NCBI GenBank assembly: GCA_964035575.1
Contig: OZ037934.1
Location: 620,001 to 684,000, forward strand
Length of the DNA: 64,000 nt
Reading direction: 5' to 3'
Source of the DNA: Rhynchopus sp. YZ270_cl-10
Lineage: Eukaryota; Euglenozoa; Diplonemea; Diplonemida; Diplonemidae
Every line of letters starts with the position of its first letter. Positions within the stretch are counted from its first letter, which is position 1. The translations under genes and the position numbers were made by a program. Below the pieces are notes generated by a model. That model did not search any database, was not told the DNA's origin, and saw only the letters and a list, made by a program, of their open reading frames with translations. Below, piece after piece: positions 1 through 9,645 of this stretch.

Positions 1-1769
1 TTCTGGATGGGACCACCGTCGTGGCGCAGGGGTCGCTTGCAGGCCAGGTGACAGTGGGGGAGGTCACGGAGTACAGACTCGAGGTCATGCCCACAACGAA
101 CCTCACGCTGTGGTCGCCGGCGAACCCGAAGCAGTACAAGGTGCAGGTGGACCTGACGGACGGGGCAGAGGTGCTCGACACGGTGCATGTGTCGTCTGGG
201 TTCCGCAACCTTGTCTGGTCCACATCAGGGCTTGCGGTGAACGGGGAGGTGTTGCCACTGCAGGGCTTCAGCCACCACAACAGCTTTGCGGGAACTGGAG
301 TGATGCAGTCGCCACGTCTCGACCTCTTCCGTGCACGTGCGTCGATGGCGCTTGGAGCGAACTACTGGCGCATGAGCCACAACCCCTACGACGAGTCGCT
401 GTACCACATCCTCTCGTCCATGGGGATCATGTCTTGGGACGAGAACCGCGACTTCGGAACGCTCTACACAGTCGACTTCGAGACAATGATCAGACACCAC
501 AGAAACCACGCAACCGTCACCGTGTGGTCCTTCTGCAACGAGTTTGAGTGTGCGAAGTGGCTGGGCAACGCCACCGGCAACGCGTTCCAGGCAGTAGCAA
601 AGCGCCACGACCCCAACAGAAACACGACCGTAAACCTTTCCCCGGGCACTCTCGACAAGTCGCCTCTCATGGCAGACATCATTGGGCTCTCGCACCAGAA
701 CAACCACACGTTTGAGACCTACCATGGGCAGCACGGCGAGAAGCCCTTGATCCTGTCTGAGTGCTGCTCGTGCACGACGGAGCGTCTCACCGACCGCATC
801 GCAGAGAACACATGCATGGAGAGCCAGAACTCCCCGAAGGACCTCCCCTACGTGAGCGGGTCGATCGGTGTGTGGACACTGATGGACTACTTCGGCGAGC
901 AACAGACGTGGCCCAAGGTGACGTGCGAGTACGGGCAGTTCGACGCTGCAGGGTTCCCAAAGCCGCATGCGTGGTACTACGCACGCAACTGGCGCAACGG
1001 AGGTCTCGACGCGTCTGTGTGCAGGATCGTCACGATGCTCTCGCAGAACGCAACCGAGGTGAGCGGCGTCGTGGGCACATCCCAGGCACAGCTGTACGTC
1101 GACGGCAAGAAGTTTGGTGCGACGCTTGAGTCCGACATCAGCGGGGCCGTGCACTGGTCGCTGCCTGCCGGGACGCTTTCCGTGGACAACGTGACCCTTA
1201 TTGCTGTCGGCGGCAGTGTGCACACACTGCTGCAGCCCGAGAAGGCGGTGAGGATGGAGCTTGTCATCGACGTGCCATCTGCATCCACTGGCACCGGGAG
1301 CAAGGTGTACCTGGACGGACACGACATTGCCTTGGTACGTGCGCAGCTTCTCGACAGCAGGAACACTGTGGTGACAGGCACTGACTCCATGGTGAACGTG
1401 ACGTGGAGTGTTGTGTCTGGCCCTGCCAAGGTGCTTGGTGTTGGGAACGGAAACCAATCGAGCCACCAGCACAACCAGGGGAACGAGATCCTGACCTACG
1501 GAGGGCTGGCACGCGCTGTGATCCAGGTGACGACGGACTGTGTCTCCTCGGGTCGCACAGCTGCCATGAGTGCAGACAAGGAGCAGGGACCAGTCACTTT
1601 CGCGGCAGACTGCACTGCTGTGACAGATATCGTGGTGGAGGCAACAGCACCAGGTTTTACACCGGCACGCATCACCATCCCCACCTCGGGCGACGTACAG
1701 TACTCCCCAATGGAGGAGGCAAAGCAGAAGGTGACGACCTACACTTACCTCGACGATACGCAGGCTTAA
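1..1769 (+). CDS. Glycoside hydrolase family 2 enzyme, copy 1 (3' part)
   Basis: The reading frame is open from the first base and matches residues 296 to 883 of the two complete copies downstream, so the 5' third lies outside the window. It contains the end of the GH2 Ig-like domain, the TIM-barrel catalytic domain and the C-terminal beta-sandwich domains. Family knowledge predicts hydrolysis of beta-galactosides or related glycosides outside the cell. The acid/base Glu (in FCNEFEC) and the nucleophile Glu (in LILSECC) are both present, so the copy looks active. It differs from copy 2 at ten residues, seven of them within full-length residues 505-553 around the nucleophile, and is identical in protein elsewhere. 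That clustering suggests either selection near the active site or gene conversion of the rest. The substrate cannot be read from the sequence. Confidence 0.9.
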   Translation, partial: LDGTTVVAQGSLAGQVTVGEVTEYRLEVMPTTNLTLWSPANPKQYKVQVDLTDGAEVLDTVHVSSGFRNLVWSTSGLAVNGEVLPLQGFSHHNSFAGTGVMQSPRLDLFRARASMALGANYWRMSHNPYDESLYHILSSMGIMSWDENRDFGTLYTVDFETMIRHHRNHATVTVWSFCNEFECAKWLGNATGNAFQAVAKRHDPNRNTTVNLSPGTLDKSPLMADIIGLSHQNNHTFETYHGQHGEKPLILSECCSCTTERLTDRIAENTCMESQNSPKDLPYVSGSIGVWTLMDYFGEQQTWPKVTCEYGQFDAAGFPKPHAWYYARNWRNGGLDASVCRIVTMLSQNATEVSGVVGTSQAQLYVDGKKFGATLESDISGAVHWSLPAGTLSVDNVTLIAVGGSVHTLLQPEKAVRMELVIDVPSASTGTGSKVYLDGHDIALVRAQLLDSRNTVVTGTDSMVNVTWSVVSGPAKVLGVGNGNQSSHQHNQGNEILTYGGLARAVIQVTTDCVSSGRTAAMSADKEQGPVTFAADCTAVTDIVVEATAPGFTPARITIPTSGDVQYSPMEEAKQKVTTYTYLDDTQA

Positions 1770-1942
1770 GTCCCCATTCTGTCGTTCGTGTTCTAGTCTA
1801 AAGCATGAAGTCCTCGCATTACCCCGTTCCCTCCCTAATATTTGGATGGTTTGTTTCAGTGGGTGTGTTCTTCCGCCCCCAACAACAACAACAAAAAAAA
1901 CTCCGCTCGCATCACTGATGGTGAATTGCACATCGTTATCTA

Positions 1943-3610
1943 CAGTCATCCAACAAAGGTTGGTGGGGTAAAAAAACCCACCAATTTTTTTCGAGACCCC
2001 AAACCCACCAACGTTTTTACCCCACGAACCTTTTTACCCACCAACCTTGGTTTCTAACCTGTGTTTACCATGTTACCGCAAACCCAAAAGTGCAACATTG
2101 ACGGTGTAAACCTGTGTGTGGAGTGAGTGGGAAGTGGGAGGTCGCCCGACGAGATAAGCAGCAAGAATATAAAAAGTAATTTTGTTCCCTTTGGTTTGCT
2201 TGGGGTATTGGGATGGGGTGGTGCTAAACAATTGGCTAGAACACACAGATCCTCAGGTACTGAGACGGTGTTCTTGGGGATTACAAGATGTATCGGGAGA
2301 ACAAGGTAGTGAGTCCTACAAGTTGGGCTCACTAATGGAGGGGTGGGGGGTGGGAGAGTGCGTCAGATGACAACACTTCAAACTGGGAGGGGGAAGGGGG
2401 GATAAAGGACAGAGGGGCGCGATTTACGATGACACTACGTACATGGGTATGGGTTCTTCGGAGTCATCACAGTCACTTTCCCTGTCGCAGTCAATAGCCG
2501 CTGATGATTCGACTTCTTCTGCCTCCATTTGTTGCGCATCCATCAACATGTACGCCTCCACTTCTTGCGCAAGCTGCTCGAATGCGAGGTCTTGCGCCAG
2601 GTCTTCTTCTTCGTCTGGGATGACCACGAGATCACCCCTCATTTTCCTCCACCCATCGAGCACGGTATCGGGCTTGATCCGCTTCACGGCCTGCATCATC
2701 CACTTCAGGTGCTGCTGACGTACGTTCGTCGGTGTAAGTTTGATGGTTGCACCCAACGTAGCGAGCGCCTCGTCCTCCTCATCTTCACTCAACTCATCTT
2801 CGCACAGCTTTTTTGCCGCAGCGTCCCTTTTCTTCGTCAACGAAACCAAGCGATTGTTGAACCACCCACAAAAAAACTCCTTCAGGTGCGAGGGTCTCAG
2901 GTAGTTGCCCAACGACTCGCGTTTTGGGCGAGGTGCCTCTGCCCGTCAGTGTACCTATCAAGGTACTTGTCTTTGTAGAGGGGTCTGCTCCTTTGCGTTT
3001 TCCCTTTGTAAATGACTTCCGAGGGAAGGAACGCCCCCTCTGCATTGATGCAGACTTGCATGGTTACACCTTGCCGCATCGCCTTCGCAGCAACTGCCGT
3101 CCCCCTGTCCCCTCGTTGCGACTTTTCGACGTCGGAATTGGACCAACAGTAGTACGTCTGGCACGCGTACGGCATCATGGTTTGATCCATGTTGATGATG
3201 CACGCTCTCTTCGCGCCATCCATGCCATCAATGTTGCACGTCTCCAGTGCAGCCGTCAGGACAGAAAGCAACCGCTTCCTGCCTACCTGCGATGGTCCCA
3301 CAAGCATCGAAATAGCGGGTCATCTCTATAAAGTCGCTGTTTTCCCATTGGATGTACACCCTCTTGTTGTTGCGCTTAGGCGCGGGTTTTGCGGCAGGTT
3401 TTGTATATGGGGGCATCTTTTTTTACTTTTGTGGTATTATTTTTTCAATCTGGACCGGGTTTGGGTGGAAGTGGGGGAGGGGAGGAGGGGCATAGGGCAT
3501 AGGGGCATAGGGGTCCACGTAATGCAGTTCTAATCCAAAAAACCCACCAATTTTTTTCGAGACCCCAAACCCACCAACGTTTTTACCCACCAACGTTTGT
3601 TGGATGACTG
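1943..3610 (-). mobile_element. pogo/Tc1-mariner DNA transposon, decayed, flanked by TA
   Basis: A 1,668-bp insertion sits in the spacer after GH2 copy 1. Its ends are perfect inverted repeats starting CAGTCATCCAACAAA, within longer imperfect inverted repeats of about 80 bp containing CCCACCAATTTTTTTCGAGA. TA dinucleotides lie at 1941-1942 and 3611-3612. The equivalent spacers after copies 2 and 3 lack the insert and keep a single TA (TCGTTATTTAAATTGG), which proves insertion at TA. The ends and target fit the Tc1/mariner superfamily, and the encoded protein fits the pogo/Tigger branch. The transposase gene is on the minus strand and is broken. Confidence 0.93.
2424..3416 (-). pseudogene. pogo/Tigger-like DDE transposase remnant
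   Basis: Three minus-strand pieces in different frames make up a transposase remnant: 3228-3416, 2897-3307 and 2424-2912. The middle piece carries IINMDQTMMPYA, the pogo-type block around the first catalytic Asp, followed by CINAEGAFLPSEVIYKGK, typical of the DDE_1 core. The last piece has a helical C-terminal stretch and a very acidic tail. The block expected around the second catalytic Asp is missing between the middle and last pieces, and no N-terminal DNA-binding domain is seen. At least two frame changes and an internal deletion separate the pieces, so the protein is inactive. The terminal repeats are intact enough that the copy might still be moved by an enzyme made elsewhere. Confidence 0.8.
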
Positions 3611-3671
3611 TAGATGGCTTTATATATGCGAGGATGTGAGACTGTGTCCTTTCTCGTTTTTTTTTGTTTCT

Positions 3672-3731
3672 TCCACAGCTCAGCTTCCACAGCTCAGCTT
3701 CGACAGCTCAGCTTCCACAGCTCAGCTTCCA
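3672..3731 (+). repeat. 14-bp minisatellite
   Basis: About four tandem units of CCACAGCTCAGCTT, one with a single change, sit in the spacer between GH2 copies 1 and 2. It is absent from the matching place after copies 2 and 3, so it expanded after the duplication. Confidence 0.85.
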
Positions 3732-3770
3732 CGAAATGAAACACTGGCCCTTCCTTTTTCCATTTTTCGA

Positions 3771-3858
3771 ATCCGGGGCGGGTTGGAGTAGAGCCACATT
3801 TCACCGACAGGTCGAGGTGTGTGCGTTTCATCACAACCTCTCCCTTTTGTCTTTATTG
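3771..3858 (+). repeat. Dispersed repeat family H, copy 1
   Basis: An 88-bp block containing GGGGCGGGTTGGAGTAGAG and TTTCACCGACAGGTCGAGGT is repeated at 10611-10700 with few changes and more distantly at 54098-54170. The third copy shows it is a dispersed element and not only part of the tandem duplication. It ends in CTTTTGTCTTTATTG. No coding potential is seen. Confidence 0.75.
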
Positions 3859-3936
3859 TGCTTTTTTACCCCTCCCTTTTTTTCTTATTTCCTTCTTTAG
3901 CACCCTCTGTACCTTCTTTTCATTAGAAAAAGAATG

Positions 3937-4788
3937 TATATGGACTCGTCCGGAAACCCCTCTGGTAAGATTCATCCTTTTGGGTATTTTTGGGTTTTTT
4001 TGATGATGCCCCCCACAAAAAGTGCATCTAGGTGATATTCTGATATGAAAATAGGTTTTTTGGGGGGTCTGAGGCTATATTTTCGCTTTTTTAATCAGAT
4101 TTTCAGCCTTTTATTGTCGTTCTTCTGGATCTCTTCTCTCTTTCTCTTAATCCTGCCATGCCACCTTGACAAGGTTTCATTGACCTCTGTCAAATCTACT
4201 GGATCAATGCCAGGGACTTTTGCTTTGCGGGTCACCTTGGATGTGGAGACTCCATAGTAAATACAGGTTCCCTCCGTGTCAGAGTACACGCTAGCTGAAA
4301 TGACACGACCGTTGCTCGGGTAGCAGTACACAGACGAAAAGAGATTGATGGAAAGAAGGGTGCACTGATACGTATGAGTACGAGGGAATGAGATAACAAA
4401 GGCCTCTGTGTGGGGAAGCTCGCGCAGGGCACCGACAATGACCCCTACGGTAAGGATCTCCTGACAACAAGAATCATCAGAGAGAGGGTTCGAAACGACA
4501 CCAAGTGTGCGTCGCACTCATTCTTACCGTGTTTCTCGACAAAAAAGTGAACTTCACTGCTGTCATTGCCACGTTTTTTTCTTCCAAAAAATACGTAAAA
4601 AAATATAAGTAAAAAGGGGGGGAGGGGAAATAAACAAAAATAAATGCCCAAAATATGCCCTCTGGGGTGGTAGGTGTATGGTGGGTATCAAAAAATTGGG
4701 TTGTTTGGGTGTTTTGAGCAGAAAAACCTCAAAAAACCCCAAAAGGATGAATCTTACCAGGAGGGTTTCCGGACGGACCCATATGAAC
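3937..4788. mobile_element. Putative inverted-repeat element carrying a small ORF
   Basis: The two ends are imperfect inverted repeats of about 55 bp that share CGTCCGGAAACCC and GGTAAGATTCATCCTTTTGG. The spacer between copies 2 and 3 lacks this block, so it is an insertion. If the ends are TGGACTCG and its mate, TA flanks are possible, but no target duplication is convincing and the exact limits are uncertain. It encloses a 140-codon minus-strand ORF. The superfamily is unknown. Confidence 0.55.
4095..4517 (-). CDS. Hypothetical 140-aa protein within an inverted-repeat element
   Basis: This open frame begins MRRTLGVVSNPLSDD and ends in a basic tail (KRKREEIQKNDNKRLKI). Its middle has a balanced amino-acid mix with alternating hydrophobic stretches (EAFVISFPRTHTYQCTLLSI), unlike the low-complexity frames in the surrounding AT-rich DNA, so it may have been selected. 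I do not recognise the family. It lies fully inside the inverted repeats at 3937-4788 and could be the element's own protein or captured host sequence. No catalytic motif is visible. Confidence 0.35.
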   Translation of the reverse strand: MRRTLGVVSNPLSDDSCCQEILTVGVIVGALRELPHTEAFVISFPRTHTYQCTLLSINLFSSVYCYPSNGRVISASVYSDTEGTCIYYGVSTSKVTRKAKVPGIDPVDLTEVNETLSRWHGRIKRKREEIQKNDNKRLKI

Positions 4789-5887
4789 AACTTATTTCCA
4801 CAAAGGAGTGTTAGCCAAAAGGGACACAAAATAGTAAGGCTAGATACTCAACAAAGTTTCATACAATCTTGCTTGTCGTTACCTTTTGCAGTTAACATCA
4901 AACTAAAATGCTTTTTTCGGCAAAAAAACAAAAGCCAAAGCAATACAGAGGAACCAACCAATTTTTCAACATACAAACGATCTATCGATCTCCCTTTTGT
5001 CTTTATTGTTTTTATTGCTTTATTATGAATCTAATGCTTTATTGTTCGCGGGGGTGGGGGAAAAACATAAAGAAAGTAGGAGTGCGGTTTCAGTTTTTTG
5101 GCTTTCGTTTTTTTTTTTCTTTTTTTCCTTACACGTAGCGTTATTAGAAACTCGCGTAATAAAGCCAACGTTTAATCGCCTGATACCGACTATTTTCTCC
5201 TCCCCTTTAAAAATCACTTGCGCCAAAATTCAGATCTCATACACTGTTTTTGGCTGCGTTCAACGAAAATAATCTTCCCCCCTTTTTCTAGTCGAGGAAT
5301 CAAGATCAGTGGTTCAGTATTCCTCTTTTGTTTGTGTACTTGTCGTTTAGGTCGGCGGTCGGGTGGGGGGTATGTTTTGTTCGCGCAGCGTCCCTCAGGG
5401 TCCTTAGGGTCTGGAGGATGCGTTCAATGAAATCATTTGTGTGGAAAAGTTTAAGGATGTAGGTTTTATTATTTTTGCAGACAACCACGCAGTGTAACGT
5501 AGTGGTTGTTAGGAAATAATACAAACCGTAAGGATCGGACCTTTTTGGAATCGAAGGATGAATTCGTGTGTATAATTCGATAATCTTGCATTTTGTTTCC
5601 TCTCTCCCTTTTCTCCCCAACCTCTGCTCCCCGACTCCAATTCAACCAACACTCACAGACGGGGCCAAAACAAACTCTACGTTTCAAATAAATAATTGGA
5701 AAAAAAGATTTATGGGCTTCGTTGCGAGGTGTCAACACGTCATCAATTTTTCAAAATGAAGAAGAAGAAGAAGATGAAGAAGAAGAGCTAGTTTTGGGCG
5801 GAGTCAGCCCGCTGACGAAGCGATGGGCCCTCTTTGTTTGTGGTACGTTTGTAGGTAGCAATACTGGCGCTGAGCCTCAAACAGGAC
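4789..5887. other. Spacer without recognisable genes
   Basis: This is AT-rich DNA. From about 4990 to 5105 it aligns with 10680-10795 in the next spacer (the ATGAATCTAATGC and TTGTTCGCGGGG blocks), so it is the ancestral spacer displaced by insertions. The rest is unique. A short GAA-type purine run lies at 5757-5787. No gene is supported. Confidence 0.6.
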
Positions 5888-6627
5888 GTGGCTGACTTCT
5901 GTGCGTCGTGGCTTCCTACTTATGGTGCGTTAGCAGCGGCCTTTTCGTTGTGTACGTTGTGCTACCTTGTATTCATAGCAGCTGGGGAGACCCTCAGTTT
6001 GGGACTCTTAGCCACAGCTGGCCTGGTGCCAGAGGGAGTAGGAGACGCTATTATGAAAGGCGGTCCTCCTGCACATCCCCACCTTCCTCAGTATCGGCTC
6101 ATATTACTTTTGCTGCTGGCTACATGCCTCTGCACGGTGGACTTCGCTACACGGGGTTTTTGCGCGCTGCACTATGAAAGTGCAGACGCATGTGGAACAG
6201 GCATCAGCCCTGTACTGGGGATTTGCTCCGCTGCTCACGTTTGCCGATCGCATTGTGCGCCTTCGTCTACGATGTTACGGGGGGTTAGGGTGTCCCTGAG
6301 GCCGGGGCTGCCTATGAGTGGCAGTGGGCGGTGTGTCTAGCAGATGGCAGCGGCATACAGTACCAAGAGAGGGTTTCCTAATGGCAGCATACGTCCTACG
6401 CCTCCCCTGAGAGTTCCGTATGGCACGGTGGACTTAAAAGCATTGCCGTCACATCTGCCGGTCCACTGCCAAGGGACTGTCACCCTTCCGTTACAGCAGA
6501 GATGCGCACCCAGACCTGTCGTCACAGATGAGCACGATACGTCCTTCGCTGCTTGTCGTGTTCCAGATGGAGGGATTCGGGGTAGTCGGCATCGTTTTTC
6601 GCCCAGATAAATCAACGAGCTAGCCAT
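5888..6627. other. GC-balanced block of unknown origin in the GH2 spacer
   Basis: This stretch differs from the AT-rich spacer around it. It has coding-like composition, a 150-codon plus-strand frame (5888-6340) and a 96-codon minus-strand frame (6337-6627), but no family could be recognised in any frame. It is missing from the spacer before copy 3, so it is an insertion or a relic kept only here. The most likely reading is decayed coding sequence from a gene or mobile element. I assign no function. Confidence 0.4.
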
Positions 6628-6679
6628 CGATGAACGGCTCTGGGGAAGTCTTAGTGGTCCCCGTCCCAGGCACTTTGCT

Positions 6680-6714
6680 CTCGAGAGGGCTTTGTATTTT
6701 AAGTCAAGTTTTTT
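6680..6714 (+). repeat. Family A repeat, 3' fragment upstream of GH2 copy 2
   Basis: The block GAGAGGGCTTTGTATTTTAA followed by GTCAAG matches the 3' end of repeat family A (full copies at 31119-31242 and elsewhere). The same fragment lies at 11193-11238 before GH2 copy 3, so it was present before the tandem duplication. Confidence 0.7.
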
Positions 6715-6851
6715 CCCCGTTCTTAACTTCTTTTTTCATTTTGTACCTTCTGCACTGTCCCCCGACAATTACACAAAAAAAGCACGATACTGGACAATTC
6801 CATTTTTCTTCTTCAAGGCATCCGTCGTTCATTGCGTACGACAACTTATCA

Positions 6852-6890
6852 TGTTAAGGCCCATTTCGCTGATGCGAAATGTCCTTAACA
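6852..6890. promoter_or_regulatory. 39-nt hairpin upstream of GH2 copy 2
   Basis: TGTTAAGGCCCATTTCGC is followed by the loop TGAT and then GCGAAATGTCCTTAACA, giving a near-perfect stem with one bulge and one mismatch. It ends about 100 bp before the start codon and is conserved exactly at 11377-11415 before copy 3. It could be a regulator binding site or an RNA hairpin in the leader. The function is inferred only from position and conservation. Confidence 0.5.
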
Positions 6891-6993
6891 GGAAGGCAGC
6901 ATCGTACAGTCGGAGGAGCCTACATCAACCATTTTGTATAACTTCACTTCCCTCCCATACACACCCCCTTAACACAACCAGAGAGACCTCAAC

Positions 6994-9645
6994 ATGTTGA
7001 AAACACTTCTCCCCTTTGCGGCTGTGTGCGTTGTGTCTGCAGAGCGTGTGAGCATTCCCTTTGGCAACGGATGGCGCTTTCACCTCGGCGACGACCCTGC
7101 TGGGTGCGGTGCGGGGCCTGGGGGGTGCTCATTTGCGACCGACGTGACGGGGATGGAGTGCACGAACATGGAGAGCGACCCGGACCGGTTCACCGTGGAG
7201 GACTGCAAGACGTCGTGCTGCTATGACGATGCGTGCATGGTGTGGCAGCAGCGGAGTGGCCAGAAGGAATGCTACCACGGTGGCAGCGATGCTGTGTGCA
7301 CCGCAGCCAAGACGGACCGCATCGGAGGCAAGCGCGAGGCAGCACAACCCTTCCAAACGAACTACTCCTTCGCAGAGGTGTCGTACAACGACGCTGCCTG
7401 GGACCTCATCTCCGTGCCGCACGACTTCGCCATCAACGGCACCTTCTATGAGTCGGACGACACCATGCATGGCTTCCTCCCGCGCAACGTTTCCTGGTAC
7501 AGAAAGACCTTCACCGCGCCTGCAGGTGGCTCCACCGTGCTCAGGTTCGATGGCGCCTTCCACTTCAAGGAGATCTTCCTGAACGGTGCGCTCTACGGCA
7601 CACACCGTTGTGGTTACACGCCGTTCGACGTCCGTGTGCCCAGCGGGCTGAACACCCTCTCGATCCGTGTGGACGCCTCCTTTGGGTCAGGCCACTGGTA
7701 TGAAGGTGGTGGTCTGTACCGCCACGTCGAGATGGTGCACTACACGTCTGGGAGTGAGTTCGTGTGGGGGGGTGTCTTCGTCGACCCTGCCTACACATCA
7801 GGCCCTGTGCATGTGCTTGCAGAGGTGACGACGCGTGAAATTAGCGGCGCTGGGCAGCTCACAACAAAGGTGACCATTCTGGATGGGACCACCGTCGTGG
7901 CGCAGGGGTCGCTTGCAGGCCAGGTGACAGTGGGGGAGGTCACGGAGTACAGACTCGAGGTCATGCCCACAACGAACCTCACGCTGTGGTCGCCGGCGAA
8001 CCCGAAGCAGTACAAGGTGCAGGTGGACCTGACGGACGGGGCAGAGGTGCTCGACACGGTGCATGTGTCGTCTGGGTTCCGCAATCTTGTCTGGTCCACA
8101 TCAGGGCTTGCGGTGAACGGGGAGGTGTTGCCACTGCAGGGCTTCAGCCACCACAACAGCTTTGCGGGAACTGGAGTGATGCAGTCGCCACGTCTCGACC
8201 TCTTCCGTGCACGTGCGTCGATGGCGCTTGGAGCGAACTACTGGCGCATGAGCCACAACCCCTACGACGAGTCGCTGTACCACATCCTCTCGTCCATGGG
8301 GATCATGTCTTGGGACGAGAACCGCGACTTCGGAACGCTCTACACAGTCGACTTCGAGACAATGATCAGACACCACAGAAACCACGCAACCGTCACCGTG
8401 TGGTCCTTCTGCAACGAGTTTGAGTGTGCGAAGTGGCTGGGCAACGCCACCGGCAACGCGTTCCAGGCAGTAGCAAAGCGCCACGACCCCAACAGAAACA
8501 CGACCGCAAACCTTTCCCCGGGCACTCTCGACAACTCGCCTGTCATGGCAGACATCATTGGGTTCTCGCACCAGAGCAACCACACGTTTGAGACCTACCA
8601 TGGGCAGCACAGCGAGAAGCCCTTGATCCTGTCTGAGTGCTGCTCGTGCATGACGGAGCGTCTCACCGACCGCATCGCAGAGAACACATGCATGGAAAGC
8701 CAGAACTCCCCGAAGGACCTCCCCTACGTGAGCGGGTCGATCGGTGTGTGGACACTGATGGACTACTTCGGCGAGCAACACACGTGGCCCAAGGTGACGT
8801 GCGAGTACGGGCAGTTCGACGCTGCAGGGTTCCCAAAGCCGCATGCGTGGTACTACGCACGCAACTGGCGCAACGGAGGTCTCGACGCGTCTGTGTGCAG
8901 GATCGTCACGATGCTCTCGCAGAACGCAACCGAGGTGAGCGGTGTCGTGGGCACATCCCAGGCACAGCTGTACGTCAACGGCAAGCAGTTTGGTGCGACG
9001 CTTGAGTCCGACATCAGCGGGGCCGTGCACTGGTCGCTGCCTGCCGGGACGCTTTCCGTGGACAACGTGACCCTTATTGCTGTCGGCGGCAGTGTGCACA
9101 CACTGCTGCAGCCCGAGAAGGCGGTGAGGATGGAGCTTGTCATCGACGTGCCATCTGCATCCACTGGCACCGGGAGCAAGGTGTACCTGGACGGACACGA
9201 CATTGCCTTGGTACGTGCGCAGCTTCTCGACAGCAGGAACACTGTGGTGACAGGCACTGACTCCATGGTGAACGTGACGTGGAGTGTTGTGTCTGGCCCT
9301 GCCAAGGTGCTTGGTGTTGGGAACGGAAACCAATCGAGCCACCAGCACAACCAGGGGAACGAGATCCTGACCTACGGAGGGCTGGCACGCGCTGTGATCC
9401 AGGTGACGACGGACTGTGTCTCCTCGGGTCGCACAGCTGCCATGAGTGCAGACAAGGAGCAGGGACCAGTCACTTTCGCGGCAGACTGCACTGCTGTGAC
9501 AGATATCGTGGTGGAGGCAACAGCACCAGGTTTTACACCGGCACGCATCACCATCCCCACCTCGGGCGACGTACAGTACTCCCCAATGGAGGAGGCAAAG
9601 CAGAAGGTGACGACCTACACTTACCTCGACGACACGCAGGCTTAA
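6994..9645 (+). CDS. Glycoside hydrolase family 2 enzyme, copy 2 (complete, secreted)
   Basis: This intronless gene encodes 883 residues. The start is the ATG of MLKTLLPFAAVCVVSA, a clear signal peptide, so the enzyme is secreted. Residues 17 to about 245 form the GH2 sugar-binding jelly-roll domain, interrupted at about 35-100 by a Cys-rich insert (DCKTSCCYDDACMVWQ) that resembles a PAN/apple module. The Ig-like domain spans about 250-350 and the TIM barrel about 355-660. The barrel carries the acid/base Glu475 (FCNEFEC) and the nucleophile Glu548 (LILSECC). The remainder is C-terminal beta-sandwich, as in bacterial-type beta-galactosidases. The expected reaction is hydrolysis of beta-galactosides or related glycosides, but the substrate is not fixed by these motifs. 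It is the middle of a direct tandem array with a 4,526-bp period to copy 3. Confidence 0.93.
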   Translation: MLKTLLPFAAVCVVSAERVSIPFGNGWRFHLGDDPAGCGAGPGGCSFATDVTGMECTNMESDPDRFTVEDCKTSCCYDDACMVWQQRSGQKECYHGGSDAVCTAAKTDRIGGKREAAQPFQTNYSFAEVSYNDAAWDLISVPHDFAINGTFYESDDTMHGFLPRNVSWYRKTFTAPAGGSTVLRFDGAFHFKEIFLNGALYGTHRCGYTPFDVRVPSGLNTLSIRVDASFGSGHWYEGGGLYRHVEMVHYTSGSEFVWGGVFVDPAYTSGPVHVLAEVTTREISGAGQLTTKVTILDGTTVVAQGSLAGQVTVGEVTEYRLEVMPTTNLTLWSPANPKQYKVQVDLTDGAEVLDTVHVSSGFRNLVWSTSGLAVNGEVLPLQGFSHHNSFAGTGVMQSPRLDLFRARASMALGANYWRMSHNPYDESLYHILSSMGIMSWDENRDFGTLYTVDFETMIRHHRNHATVTVWSFCNEFECAKWLGNATGNAFQAVAKRHDPNRNTTANLSPGTLDNSPVMADIIGFSHQSNHTFETYHGQHSEKPLILSECCSCMTERLTDRIAENTCMESQNSPKDLPYVSGSIGVWTLMDYFGEQHTWPKVTCEYGQFDAAGFPKPHAWYYARNWRNGGLDASVCRIVTMLSQNATEVSGVVGTSQAQLYVNGKQFGATLESDISGAVHWSLPAGTLSVDNVTLIAVGGSVHTLLQPEKAVRMELVIDVPSASTGTGSKVYLDGHDIALVRAQLLDSRNTVVTGTDSMVNVTWSVVSGPAKVLGVGNGNQSSHQHNQGNEILTYGGLARAVIQVTTDCVSSGRTAAMSADKEQGPVTFAADCTAVTDIVVEATAPGFTPARITIPTSGDVQYSPMEEAKQKVTTYTYLDDTQA

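Noticed and set aside
225-1949. Long minus-strand ORF of 574 codons opposite GH2 copy 1 (and similar ones opposite copies 2 and 3)
   Set aside because: It is the antisense of a GC-rich coding exon with recognised GH2 domains. The composition (Arg, His, Val rich) is that of a shadow frame.
3840-3858. CTTTTGTCTTTATTG as a spliced-leader fragment
   Set aside because: It resembles the end of the diplonemid spliced leader only over a few bases and occurs as part of a longer dispersed repeat, not in an SL RNA gene context.
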